The notes beneath the pieces were generated by a model, which made no database searches, was not told the origin of the DNA, and saw only the letters and a program-made list of their open reading frames with translations. A stretch of 64,000 bases of DNA from Candidatus Gastranaerophilales bacterium. Its GTDB lineage: Bacteria; Cyanobacteriota; Vampirovibrionia; Gastranaerophilales; Gastranaerophilaceae. Position 1 is the stretch's first letter; each line of letters begins with the position of its first letter. Made by a program: the position numbers and the translations under genes. This document shows positions 26,831 to 34,988 of this stretch, in pieces. Location: contig CALVBO010000001.1 of NCBI GenBank assembly GCA_944325835.1, positions 124,001 through 188,000 on the forward strand. Reading direction: 5' to 3'.

Positions 26831-27070
26831 TTAGGCTTTTAGCAACATATCATAGATTTTATCTAATTTTTCTTTAATTTCTTCAATATCGCTTTTCATT
26901 TCTGAAATAGCTATATCATGTGTTTCTTTGAGCACAAATTTCTTTTCCAGATTATGTTCAAAGATAGTAAAACGCTTTTCTAGCTGTTCTGGCGTAACAA
27001 AAATTTTATTTTGCCAGATAAAACCAAGGATAACTATTATTAGTGGTGCATATTCAAAAAAATATGTCAT
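26831..27070 (-). CDS. Small membrane-anchored coiled-coil protein
   Basis: 79 residues. An N-terminal hydrophobic helix (YAPLIIVILGFIW) is followed by a charged coil (SEMKSDIEEIKEKLDKIYDML). Overlaps the next gene by four bases. Could be a lysis accessory (holin or spanin-like), but no signature is present. The 284 bases upstream to the antitoxin hold no gene I can support. Confidence 0.45.
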   Translation of the reverse strand: MTYFFEYAPLIIVILGFIWQNKIFVTPEQLEKRFTIFEHNLEKKFVLKETHDIAISEMKSDIEEIKEKLDKIYDMLLKA

Positions 27071-27393
27071 TTTTCAATCCTCTTTGTTAAAGCGTCCAAT
27101 TTTGATAAAATGTTTTCTCTCATATCGTAAAAATCAGTTTCTAAGCGATTTAATTTTTTATTTATCTCGTGAATTTCCTGATTATTTTCAACATTCTGCT
27201 CTTTTACGGTTTTGTTTATAAAATCTGGTGATACAAGAGGAAATTTATCAAGAAATTGTGCGCTTAAATCTTTGCTATGCTTGCTAAATATTTTTAAACT
27301 ACTAAGTAGACCACCTAGGTTATGTAATAAAAACAGTAAAAGACAAATAATTAAAAATATTAAAACAGGCGCGAAATTAAATGACATTTCCAT
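27067..27393 (-). CDS. Membrane-anchored coiled-coil protein
   Basis: 108 residues. Residues 8-30 are a strong membrane helix (VLIFLIICLLLFLLHNLGGLL in part). The C-terminal half is a coil (IHEINKKLNRLETDFYDM). Same architecture as its downstream neighbour, suggesting a two-protein membrane complex. Confidence 0.45.
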   Translation of the reverse strand: MEMSFNFAPVLIFLIICLLLFLLHNLGGLLSSLKIFSKHSKDLSAQFLDKFPLVSPDFINKTVKEQNVENNQEIHEINKKLNRLETDFYDMRENILSKLDALTKRIEK

Positions 27394-27602
27394 TAGTGAT
27401 TATCCTTTATTCTTATCCATGCAGGATCTTTGAAATCAACAAGCAGATTAAACAAATTACTTTTATTATCATTAGGAGAATTCCAGGCAATTTTTAAGAT
27501 GCTGTTATCTCTAGGATTAAAAGAATAGTTCACATTCACATCTTCCGGTATACCTAATAACCTGCTTAAATAGTTATTATTTTGTCGATTTTCATTTTCC
27601 AT
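27393..27602 (-). CDS. Small protein, unknown
   Basis: 69 residues, Asn-rich, soluble (ENENRQNNNYLSRLLGIPED). Stop and start overlap with the next gene by one base, so it is translated with the two membrane proteins. Confidence 0.4.
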   Translation of the reverse strand: MENENRQNNNYLSRLLGIPEDVNVNYSFNPRDNSILKIAWNSPNDNKSNLFNLLVDFKDPAWIRIKDNH

Positions 27603-27642
27603 ACTTTTATTTTATTATAATCCAAAAACGGGCAAAAACAAA

Positions 27643-27664
27643 AGAAGCCCAATAGCGGGCTTCT
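27643..27664 (-). terminator. Intrinsic terminator of the late operon
   Basis: Stem AGAAGCCC/GGGCTTCT around a six-base loop, followed leftward by TTTTGTTTTT. Confidence 0.8.
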
Positions 27665-27691
27665 CTGGAATTGAGGAGTATGTCTATTTTC

Positions 27692-28156
27692 TTATTCTTT
27701 GTCGTATTTAATCCGTTTTTTGGCATTGTTATATGCTCTTTCAGAGGCTACACCACAGTAATCAGGATCTTCAAGGTAATTTTTAGCCATTTTTAAATAA
27801 TAGCTTGATTCAGTGAAGATGTTGCAATAATCGGAGTAAAGCATATTAACAGAATACGCATAATCATATTCTGTGTACTCTTTTCTGTCAAAATCTATAC
27901 CGGAAAGTCTTATAATATCTTCAACACTCCATCTTGCACCGGAGCCCTTGTTGTCTACCCAGTCAAGTAACTGTACGGCATTTTCATACAGCTCTTGTGT
28001 GCCTATGTGACAACCGTATTCTTTCTCCATTTCGTATTCTTCAAGGGCTTCATATGCGACATCTTCCATTTTATCAAAAAACATCATCATCATATCTTCT
28101 GCGATATTTGGATATTTATTTTTAAGATTATTGTATTTTGTTATGACTTTGTGCAT
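27692..28156 (-). CDS. Acidic phage protein, unknown
   Basis: 154 residues from ATG 28156, where AAAGGAGG gives the clear ribosome site; the upstream in-frame ATG at 28174 is not needed. Helical, rich in Glu, Tyr and Met (IAEDMMMMFFDKMEDVAYEA). Similar-looking genes occur in gut phage late operons, without known function. Confidence 0.5.
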   Translation of the reverse strand: MHKVITKYNNLKNKYPNIAEDMMMMFFDKMEDVAYEALEEYEMEKEYGCHIGTQELYENAVQLLDWVDNKGSGARWSVEDIIRLSGIDFDRKEYTEYDYAYSVNMLYSDYCNIFTESSYYLKMAKNYLEDPDYCGVASERAYNNAKKRIKYDKE

Positions 28157-28166
28157 ATTTCCTCCT

Positions 28167-28505
28167 TTAAGCATTACACTTACATTTTGGAGTATTAAAC
28201 AGGATTACATAAGGGGTTGCAGTACCTTCCGCGACATAAGCGCCAATGTACTTACATCTGCAAGGTAATTTGTCGCTTAGAACCGGTAAGGAATATTTAT
28301 TTAATAAAGATACAGCCGTGCCGTTTATGACTATTTGAACAGGTAAAGGCGCGCCGGTTACATTTGCCCCAATATTTTTGCACACTATCAGCTCAAAACA
28401 ATCTAATGAACTAATATTGCTGGAATTCGTAACAGTTAATGAAACGTTCGTTTCCGTTGTTGTTACATTTTGTACGTAGTGAATATTATGATTACAATTA
28501 CACAT
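28167..28505 (-). CDS. Cys-containing beta-rich phage protein
   Basis: 112 residues. Start MCNCNHNIHYVQNVTTTETN and end FNTPKCKCNA; the middle is strand-rich (CFELIVCKN, PVQIVINGTAVSL). Probably a virion surface or decoration component, inferred from position among late genes. Confidence 0.45.
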   Translation of the reverse strand: MCNCNHNIHYVQNVTTTETNVSLTVTNSSNISSLDCFELIVCKNIGANVTGAPLPVQIVINGTAVSLLNKYSLPVLSDKLPCRCKYIGAYVAEGTATPYVILFNTPKCKCNA

Positions 28506-28563
28506 AAAATAGTCCTTTCATTATTAAAAACGGAGTACGGCAAAATACCGCACTCCGGAGGTT

Positions 28564-29217
28564 TTAAACACAGCCGCATCCACAGCCGTTAAAATAGTTT
28601 GCGGCCTGATATGGTGAACAGGTCGGATATGCCGGAATAGGAACCGGTCTTAATGTATTGATAATATTTGCGCTTTGAGCAAGTTGGGATAATTGGAAGT
28701 TCGCAGACTGTATCATCTGACTTTGTTCTGCTACTTTATCTCTAAGAGCTTGAGTAACATTGTGATTAATCAACGCTCTTGTAGCTTCGCCGTCTTTTTC
28801 AATTGCTCTGACAATTTCGCAAGTATTTTTTGCGTTTTCGTATCTTACCGCATCAATATTGCGGTTAGTTTCGCAGCAGCATTGTTGAGCAGTAGAACGA
28901 TTTTCTGCAATTGCTGAACCAAGGTGGTTAAACCCTTGCAACATTGTAGTATTCTGTGCATAAAAACCGTCACAAAGTCCGTTTTGAATACCGTCAAGTT
29001 TTCTTAAAATTGATTGAGTATCAAACCCTTGTTGCATTTCAACTTGAGTTAATCCGCTGCCGTTTCGGTTCCAGCCATAGCCGCCACCGCCGAACAGAGC
29101 AAAAAGGATAATAACCCAAATCCAAGAACCGCCCAGACCATAACCATCGCCATAATAACCGTTATTGTTGCGTGTTACTGCCGCAACATCAGCGGGTGTC
29201 ATTCCGTCCATTGCCAT
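28564..29217 (-). CDS. Gly/Cys-rich membrane-associated phage protein
   Basis: 217 residues. A hydrophobic segment (SWIWVIILFALFGGGGYGW) near residue 30 is followed by a helical region with a CCCET cluster and a Cys-rich end (NGCGCGCV). The type is common in gut phage late operons, with unknown function. It could sit in the virion or host membrane. Confidence 0.5.
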   Translation of the reverse strand: MAMDGMTPADVAAVTRNNNGYYGDGYGLGGSWIWVIILFALFGGGGYGWNRNGSGLTQVEMQQGFDTQSILRKLDGIQNGLCDGFYAQNTTMLQGFNHLGSAIAENRSTAQQCCCETNRNIDAVRYENAKNTCEIVRAIEKDGEATRALINHNVTQALRDKVAEQSQMIQSANFQLSQLAQSANIINTLRPVPIPAYPTCSPYQAANYFNGCGCGCV

Positions 29218-29297
29218 TTTTACCTTCTTTCTTAATCTTAATGTATGTACTTAAATCAACGCAATTATGCGGAATATCAACGCTGAAAGCGGAGTAA

Positions 29298-29516
29298 TTA
29301 AAACGGTTTAACCATTTTTATTAAATTGTCGACATCTATATTTTGTGATTTACAAATATTTCTTACGTATTCTTCTAATTCCTGTGGACTTTTACCCTGC
29401 ACAATATGCATAATCTGCTGAAACTGCGGCGTACCTCCGAACATCTGCATCATCATACCCATAGGGTTTTGAACTCTGGAAAGCTGCTGAAGCATTGGCA
29501 TAATATTATTTAACAT
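29298..29516 (-). CDS. Met-rich small phage protein
   Basis: 72 residues. The start is Met-, Gln- and Pro-rich (NPMGMMMQMFGG); the end is helical. Overlaps its neighbour by 11 bases. Function unknown. Confidence 0.45.
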   Translation of the reverse strand: MLNNIMPMLQQLSRVQNPMGMMMQMFGGTPQFQQIMHIVQGKSPQELEEYVRNICKSQNIDVDNLIKMVKPF

Positions 29517-29955
29517 TGCTTCTTACCTCTTTTTTAAGCGGTTCCGGTTCTTTATTCGCAAGCATAGAATATAAGGCGTCTAGTTTGTCATTTAATGCCT
29601 TGTATTGTTTTTCGGATAAGTTTACACCCTGCGGGGTGTTTTCATCCGTTGCCGGGGCTTGTGTAAGCTTAAATGTTTGAAAAATTGCCGAGCCGTCCTG
29701 CAGGTTTAATTGTTTTAAATAAATTTCGCCTTTTGCTTTATTAAAGAAGAAAATCGGATTTCCCGATAAATCTGCCTGAGTTGCATTTGCTTCATCCGCA
29801 TTTGAAACCGGAATTGTTTTAAAGCCTGTGTTTTGCTGCGGCATCGGATTTTGTGTAAATTGTGGATATTGTGCCTCTAATTGGTTTAATCTCTGCTGCG
29901 GGGTCAAATAGGGGTTGTATTGATTGTAATTGTATCCGCCTGTAAAATTCATCAT
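29506..29955 (-). CDS. Phage protein of the PQQRLNQLE type
   Basis: 149 residues. An Asn/Gln/Tyr-rich N-terminus (NYNQYNPYLTPQQRLNQLE) precedes a conserved-looking strand block (NPIFFFNKAKGEIYLKQL). A family often found in gut phages near the next three genes. Likely virion-associated, unproven. Confidence 0.5.
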   Translation of the reverse strand: MMNFTGGYNYNQYNPYLTPQQRLNQLEAQYPQFTQNPMPQQNTGFKTIPVSNADEANATQADLSGNPIFFFNKAKGEIYLKQLNLQDGSAIFQTFKLTQAPATDENTPQGVNLSEKQYKALNDKLDALYSMLANKEPEPLKKEVRSNVK

Positions 29956-29999
29956 AAAAATAAAACCTCCATAATTTTTATTATGAAGGTTTTAGCCGA

Positions 30000-30251
30000 T
30001 TATAACTGTACAGTTTTGGAAAGGATATAATAAAACTTTATTAGAACATTATCTTGTATCATATAAAATTTTCTCTCTGAAATATTAAGTTTGGCACAGG
30101 TATTAAGAACCATTCTATTTTCAGCAAAAGTATAAATTACTAACCATTTTTCTAATTCTGTCAGGTCCGGATGATTGGCCAAATCCCTAATTTTCTGTAT
30201 TTCTTTATTCTTATAAAGAAATTTAAGATATTTTTTAACTTTGTTTTTCAC
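30000..30251 (-). CDS. Small helical protein, unknown
   Basis: 83 residues. It resembles a short sigma-like or HTH fold (LTELEKWLVIYTFAENRM, then KLNISERKFYMIQDNVL), which could be a late-gene activator. Overlaps the DUF1353 gene by 17 bases. Confidence 0.45.
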   Translation of the reverse strand: MKNKVKKYLKFLYKNKEIQKIRDLANHPDLTELEKWLVIYTFAENRMVLNTCAKLNISERKFYMIQDNVLIKFYYILSKTVQL

Positions 30252-30714
30252 TTCCCCACCCGCAGAACCGCTGATAATTATCCACGGCCAGATACATAGC
30301 TTGAGCTTTCACTTTTGACACTCCGGCTTCACGTAATAGAGCACGAAAGACTTTTGAAGAGAAATTGCGGTCATTATCGACATAATTGTGATTAATACAC
30401 AAGACATCGTGAATTAAAGATGCAATTAAAAAGCGCGGGTCTGTGTTGGAGCCTATTATGCGCCAGAACAGACGCGGAATGCTTGCGCCATCGTAACAAA
30501 ACCCTTTGAAGATTGGAAACTCGTATTTTTTATCTTTTTTCAAATCAACAAGTGTAACGTTAAAGCGGTGAATGTTTTGAAACGGATATTTGGCAATAGC
30601 CTTTTTGTCGATTGCGGGCATTTCAGGGGTTATTACACGGATAATCACAAGCGGCTTATGGTCAAAATATATCTCTAAATCTTTGTCTTTGTACCAAGTG
30701 ATTAAATTTTCCAT
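30235..30714 (-). CDS. DUF1353 phage protein
   Basis: 159 residues. GFCYDGASIPRLFWRIIGS, then DPRFLIASLIHDVLC and the downstream acidic segment match the DUF1353 family, common near tail genes of phages; activity unknown. The conserved His-Asp in LIHD suggests a hydrolase-like metal site. Confidence 0.8.
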   Translation of the reverse strand: MENLITWYKDKDLEIYFDHKPLVIIRVITPEMPAIDKKAIAKYPFQNIHRFNVTLVDLKKDKKYEFPIFKGFCYDGASIPRLFWRIIGSNTDPRFLIASLIHDVLCINHNYVDNDRNFSSKVFRALLREAGVSKVKAQAMYLAVDNYQRFCGWGSEKQS

Positions 30715-30775
30715 TTCAAAATCTCCATATAAATACTATACCGAACCTATTTAGAGTGATTATAGGTTTTATTCG

Positions 30776-30810
30776 CAGACGGGGGGATTTTTTAATCCCC
30801 CTGTAGTCTG
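30776..30810. terminator. Strong hairpin with weak T tract
   Basis: Outer CAGAC/GTCTG and inner GGGGGATT/AATCCCCC around an A/T loop. No convincing U run, so termination is uncertain. Confidence 0.4.
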
Positions 30811-30812
30811 AA

Positions 30813-31043
30813 CTACTTCGTTGATGAAGTAGCGGGTACGTCTTTAATCTTGCCATTGATGATGATATTGATACAAAACCAGGATTTAGTATTCTTTATT
30901 GATTGCTTATTTTCTGATGCGGGCGCCTTTTCAAGGTTTATAACCGCATAACCTTGCTCGTTATTAATAGTTTGTTGCGGTTCTGCATAACATTTAATTG
31001 ACGAAAACAAAACAATTGCAAGCATTAAAAATATAGTTCTCAT
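30813..31043 (-). CDS. Small exported phage protein
   Basis: 76 residues with a signal peptide (MRTIFLMLAIVLFSSIKCYA). The remainder is short and polar. Might be a lysis accessory or a lysogenic conversion peptide; nothing specific is recognised. Confidence 0.5.
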   Translation of the reverse strand: MRTIFLMLAIVLFSSIKCYAEPQQTINNEQGYAVINLEKAPASENKQSIKNTKSWFCINIIINGKIKDVPATSSTK

Positions 31044-31047
31044 TGTA

Positions 31048-31593
31048 TTACTCCTTTACTATTAACGGTTTTGCGGTAAAGTCACTAGATAGTTGTAAAA
31101 AGCATTCCTGTACAAATTCTGACGTTACGTTTTTTACTTCCTGCAGAGACTCCATATAATCCATACTAAATTCTTCTGTAAAATCGGGTTCTTTATATGT
31201 AATAATCGGGACTGCCTGTCCGGTCTGGATACCCATTGATATAGTAGGCAATAAATCGGATAGAAAATCCTTTATTTCCCCGGTTGCCATATTTACCTTG
31301 CGTCTAATGTAACCGAGAGATGTCAAGAAAAATTCTTTTGCAAATTGTTCTTTACGCTGCTTAATTAATTCTTCTTCTGTTGGTTTATAAATTTCTTTTA
31401 TTTCAAAGCGGCGTACGATTTGGGTTTCTGTATGTGTGATTATATCGCCATTTTCGTCCTGTTCCTCGACTTCAACTTCTGCAGGCGCGCTATCAATTTC
31501 ATCAATATAGCAATCACCGCGCTTGTTACACCATTCGGCAGCTTCCGGCGGGTATTCAATCTCAAATATCTGTCCTATAAAAAATTCTTCCAT
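31048..31593 (-). CDS. Tail-fibre accessory protein, possible assembly chaperone
   Basis: 181 residues. N-terminal beta part (FFIGQIFEIEYPPEAAEWC), an acidic linker, then a helical part. It lies directly downstream of the fibre gene beyond the invertible segment, where fibre assembly genes usually sit. No domain named with certainty. Confidence 0.5.
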   Translation of the reverse strand: MEEFFIGQIFEIEYPPEAAEWCNKRGDCYIDEIDSAPAEVEVEEQDENGDIITHTETQIVRRFEIKEIYKPTEEELIKQRKEQFAKEFFLTSLGYIRRKVNMATGEIKDFLSDLLPTISMGIQTGQAVPIITYKEPDFTEEFSMDYMESLQEVKNVTSEFVQECFLQLSSDFTAKPLIVKE

Positions 31594-31635
31594 TTAATTT
31601 TCTCCTTTTAATTTTATTATCCCCCCACTGCGAAC

Positions 31636-32110
31636 CGGCAATGGCATCATCCTACAGTGGGGGAGCATAGGCGCTGTAACAGTTAATCAAAACTTGACTA
31701 CAAGTTTTAATACAAGTTTTACCGCAGCCCCTAAAGTAATAGTTTCTATCAATGGTACATGGGCAAACGAACCAGTGTTCACCGTGGCAGCTGTAACTAC
31801 TTCAAACTTTACTGTACATCTATCAAGCTCTGGTAATGATTCAAGTGGTTGTAGTGGTTTTTACTTTGCAATCGGATATTAATATCCGATTGCTAGCCAT
31901 CGCATTACATTTCCACCGCTACTATGTTGACCAGAAAACGTACTTGTAGTTACACTAGTGACCGAGCAGTGACTTTGACCATTACTATTCGTTGTGTCAA
32001 TGATTATTGGTGCATAGTTAGTTGTAGTAAATGGTGTTGGAAGGGTCACAGTATAATTTGTCGCTGTTTGATTTGTCAAAATCCCCCACTGTAGGATGAT
32101 GCCATTGCCG
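31636..32110. mobile_element. Invertible segment exchanging tail-fibre C-termini
   Basis: Perfect 29-bp inverted repeats at 31636-31664 and 32082-32110 flank 417 bp with two convergent coding ends. Each repeat encodes GNGIILQWG in the fibre frame. Flipping would replace the present end (ILTNQTATNYTVTL onward) by the stored one (SIGAVTVNQNL onward), both finishing with AIGY-stop. No dedicated invertase gene is visible; the only site-specific recombinase in the window is Int. Confidence 0.9.
31665..31882 (+). other. Stored alternative tail-fibre C-terminus (silent)
   Basis: The open frame continues straight from the left inverted repeat, has no promoter or ribosome site, and encodes about 71 residues ending SGFYFAIGY. 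The expressed end finishes MRWLAIGY. The two stop codons overlap inside a 26-bp palindrome (31868-31893). Confidence 0.85.
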
Positions 32111-33975
32111 AGTTTTAAATACCCGTTGGCGGCTTTTTTGATACCAGTTGTTGTAATAACGGAATTGACTATATCGCTTGCAGGCGCTTGTATAAAGTTA
32201 CGTCCGGAAACGGTTTTGCCGATTAGAAGATTTGCATAACTGGTCGCGCCATTTAAGCTTTTACCACACAAAATTTCAACATATTTGTTGCCTGAAACAT
32301 TTTCAATATATCGAACACTACCGGCTACTCTATTATTCTTATCCTTTATATCTACCAGCGGGTATGCCCGATTTGTGGATGGCGCAACAGTATTGGCAAT
32401 ATCCAAGATGTCTGAATTTACTGTTAATAAACCGTCTACATTAAGGTCATTGCCTACATTAAGGTCATTGCCTACATTAAGGTCATTGCCTACATTAAGG
32501 TTGTCATTAAACGTTTTTGTATCCTCAATGGTTTCATTGCCAGTAACATGTACAACTTCATTGTTCTTTGCAAGCGAGACAGTTTGAGGGATGTTTAGTG
32601 ATTGAATAACACCATTTTCAACGGTATTGTCCGTATAGCTAAATATTATACCTGATAATTCATTGCCTGAATTAATCATTATATTTTTTACGCTGTCATA
32701 ATCCGCATCACTATAAATAGCAATAGCATTACGCGCATAGACTAATTTACCATTGAGTCTTGTATAATCAGAGTCATAAGTTGTCAGATAAATCTTTTCA
32801 GTTGTAAAATCCTGATTTTTTAACGTGCCGTCCTCATTCCTGTAATTAGGAATAAGCATACGGACGCCTTTATCTATCCACAGGCTTGAGCCAATATAGC
32901 CAAAACCGTTAAATACCTGCTGAATGCTACCGGGCGTACCGCTGGCCGTATAATTCAAAATCCCGAGCGGTAAAGTGTAATTTGCGATTTCCCACGCAGA
33001 ATTTACATAACGTTTTACAAGGTTTGTGCTTGTATCATACCACATAGTTAAATTTACTGGTGATGCCGGAGCGGTAGGGCCGCTAAAACATCTGTCAATA
33101 GGTGTTCTGTATACATTTTGAGCACCGTTTAAGCCTAACATTACCGTTGTAGTTTGGATATTGTTTAAGGTTATATCTGCCGTAACAGTGATGTAATCAA
33201 ATCTCGGTGTGGTGCCGTCAGCTTCAAACCCGTTAGGCTGTATGCCGATAGTACCGGCTTTGATAATAATATTTGTGCCGTTATCCACCAGATTAACCCG
33301 CTGCGGGATTTCAAGAACACAGTTAGTAAGCTGCGTTTTGTTGAGAAAATGCTTTTCGCCAACTGCGCTTAGGTTCGATAGGTCAACTGTTGCTCTGCCA
33401 TCAATCCCTGTAGTTATAATTTTGTTGTATTCATTCGTCCCGGCTTCACCTATTTGGGCGAGAGCTGTTGTTTGTACCGTTTCAATACTATTTATTGCGT
33501 CAGTTTTAGAAGTTGCGACATCGCTCAAAGCGGTTGTCGTAATGCGGTTGATATCCTCAACGCCTTGTATAACAGCGTTTTCTATTTCTTCAACCTTTCC
33601 GGCTGCAGCGTTATTAATACCCTCAACGCCGGCAGATCCTGCGATATTAAGACTTGCCAGCCCGTCCGAAATAATTGTACTTAACTCTTCTGAATATGTA
33701 TTATAGTTAGTATTTAATAAATCTGAAAGATTTGCGGCTGTTTCTGCGGCAGCTTGTGAGACTTCCGCAGAGGATTGCGAGTTTTTTGCCCAATATTTAG
33801 AAGAATAATCTTCATTTTGGACAAGTCCATCCATGTTTGTTGCCCATAATTTCGCAAGCGTTGAATAATAATGGGATGGATTTTCTTCGATTTGTACCGA
33901 ATTTTTAACGTTTTTTATACCAACCTGTAAACTTTGTGGTTGACTCGGTGTAACTTGAACTTGAACTTCTCCCAT
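31879..33975 (-). CDS. Tail fibre with phase-variable C-terminus
   Basis: 698 residues. The N-terminal 60 residues are a virion-attachment type start (EVQVQVTPSQPQSLQVGIKN). A helical stalk (SSAEVSQAAAETAANLSDLL) and beta-rich shaft follow, with about four GNDLNV repeats near residues 495-510. The C-terminal tip of about 66 residues lies inside the invertible segment. It binds the host surface receptor; the tip likely sets host range. Followed upstream by two further fibre-like genes. Confidence 0.88.
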   Translation of the reverse strand: MGEVQVQVTPSQPQSLQVGIKNVKNSVQIEENPSHYYSTLAKLWATNMDGLVQNEDYSSKYWAKNSQSSAEVSQAAAETAANLSDLLNTNYNTYSEELSTIISDGLASLNIAGSAGVEGINNAAAGKVEEIENAVIQGVEDINRITTTALSDVATSKTDAINSIETVQTTALAQIGEAGTNEYNKIITTGIDGRATVDLSNLSAVGEKHFLNKTQLTNCVLEIPQRVNLVDNGTNIIIKAGTIGIQPNGFEADGTTPRFDYITVTADITLNNIQTTTVMLGLNGAQNVYRTPIDRCFSGPTAPASPVNLTMWYDTSTNLVKRYVNSAWEIANYTLPLGILNYTASGTPGSIQQVFNGFGYIGSSLWIDKGVRMLIPNYRNEDGTLKNQDFTTEKIYLTTYDSDYTRLNGKLVYARNAIAIYSDADYDSVKNIMINSGNELSGIIFSYTDNTVENGVIQSLNIPQTVSLAKNNEVVHVTGNETIEDTKTFNDNLNVGNDLNVGNDLNVGNDLNVDGLLTVNSDILDIANTVAPSTNRAYPLVDIKDKNNRVAGSVRYIENVSGNKYVEILCGKSLNGATSYANLLIGKTVSGRNFIQAPASDIVNSVITTTGIKKAANGYLKLGNGIILQWGILTNQTATNYTVTLPTPFTTTNYAPIIIDTTNSNGQSHCSVTSVTTSTFSGQHSSGGNVMRWLAIGY
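32436..32500 (-). repeat. 18-bp tandem repeat in the fibre shaft
   Basis: About 3.6 copies of a unit encoding DLNVGN; copies are identical, so length variation by slippage is likely. Confidence 0.85.
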
Positions 33976-34355
33976 TAAATACCCTCGACTTTCTTTGGAT
34001 AAACATTTATTGAATTTAAACTTCCTATTGTTCCATTACCTAAGATGTAAGTATCTTCTACTTTTGTGCCGTCATCTTCCACATAGCAGGCTTTAATCCC
34101 ATAGTAATATGTTTCTTTTTTCTGCCCTTCCGGTACAGTTAAAAGGTCGGTTAAATCTCCGGTGACAAAAATAATAACTTCTGGAGATCTGAAAGATTCA
34201 ACCATTACTTCGGTACCTATTGGAGTCCGATCTTTATCCTGCATTGCAAAATAAATGGCATAATTTTTATCGGTCGGAATACCTTTTAAAGGTATTTCCA
34301 TACTATCGCCCTGAATAATGCTTATATTTCCATTTTCATCAATCTCAAAAGCCAT
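33975..34355 (-). CDS. Tail-fibre base or connector protein
   Basis: 126 residues, all-beta (NISIIQGDSMEIPLKGI, YYYGIKACYVEDDGTKVEDT). The start resembles baseplate/upper-fibre immunoglobulin-like modules. Its stop overlaps the fibre start by one base, so translation is coupled. Confidence 0.55.
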   Translation of the reverse strand: MAFEIDENGNISIIQGDSMEIPLKGIPTDKNYAIYFAMQDKDRTPIGTEVMVESFRSPEVIIFVTGDLTDLLTVPEGQKKETYYYGIKACYVEDDGTKVEDTYILGNGTIGSLNSINVYPKKVEGI

Positions 34356-34364
34356 AAAACCCTC

Positions 34365-34904
34365 TTAAATTCTCATATAACCGCACAGATTAACCCAGTT
34401 TATAGAACCGGAGATTGTAATTTTCCTGCCAGCTCCAACAGGTACAACAGTCAAACATATACTTTTTGAGGAGCGACCCGCATCTCCGTCAAGCTGTAAA
34501 ATAGTTCTTGCACTCATAACATCTGTTGCCACAGTCGCGTTATTCCCTGATTTTTGATCTACATACGCATTAATCCATACAAGATATTGTTTACCGTCAT
34601 TAGGCAGATAAGAATTCAGACTTGTAGTTCCGGTACTTAAAGCCAAGCTTTTTTGTGTAAATGTACGACTGTTAATAGTGTCTATCTGCTCTGTTAATTT
34701 TTTATTTAATGTATCAATATTATTTTGTAATGTTTTTTGCACTGAACTTAAATTAGATTGAATACTATTAATTTGTGTAGCCAAATAATTCTGTAGTGTT
34801 TCGGCGTTATCAGAAATTTTATCTAAAAGATATTGGTTGTTACTGTTGGTTTCGGACGCCAAAATTTTTTCACCGGAGTTAAAATTAATTAAATAATCAG
34901 CCAT
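34365..34904 (-). CDS. Short fibre or spike protein
   Basis: 179 residues. A long coiled coil (about 30-90, with LQNNIDTLNKKLTEQIDTI) is followed by a beta tip (GRKITISGSINWVNLCGYMRI). Trimeric short-fibre architecture, inferred. Confidence 0.55.
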   Translation of the reverse strand: MADYLINFNSGEKILASETNSNNQYLLDKISDNAETLQNYLATQINSIQSNLSSVQKTLQNNIDTLNKKLTEQIDTINSRTFTQKSLALSTGTTSLNSYLPNDGKQYLVWINAYVDQKSGNNATVATDVMSARTILQLDGDAGRSSKSICLTVVPVGAGRKITISGSINWVNLCGYMRI

Positions 34905-34936
34905 AATTTCACCTCTTGTTACAATTATTATAGAGG

Positions 34937-34964
34937 TTTACAAATCGGGTATATCATGTATAAT
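34937..34964 (+). promoter_or_regulatory. Promoter of the plus-strand cargo genes
   Basis: TTTACA (34937-34942), 16 bases, TATAAT (34959-34964). It directs transcription against the late operon. Confidence 0.7.
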
Positions 34965-34988
34965 GTTCATAAGAAAGAAAGGGGTCGG

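Noticed and set aside
31694-31882. Independent small gene starting at an internal ATG
   Set aside because: No ribosome site or promoter; the frame continues without a stop back into the inverted repeat, so it is a stored fibre end.
31868-31893. 26-bp palindrome as a terminator
   Set aside because: It consists of the two overlapping fibre ends (AIGY-stop on each strand) and has no T run.
17326-34000. Diversity-generating retroelement acting on the fibre or the repeat protein
   Set aside because: No reverse transcriptase or template repeat is visible; fibre variation is explained by inversion.
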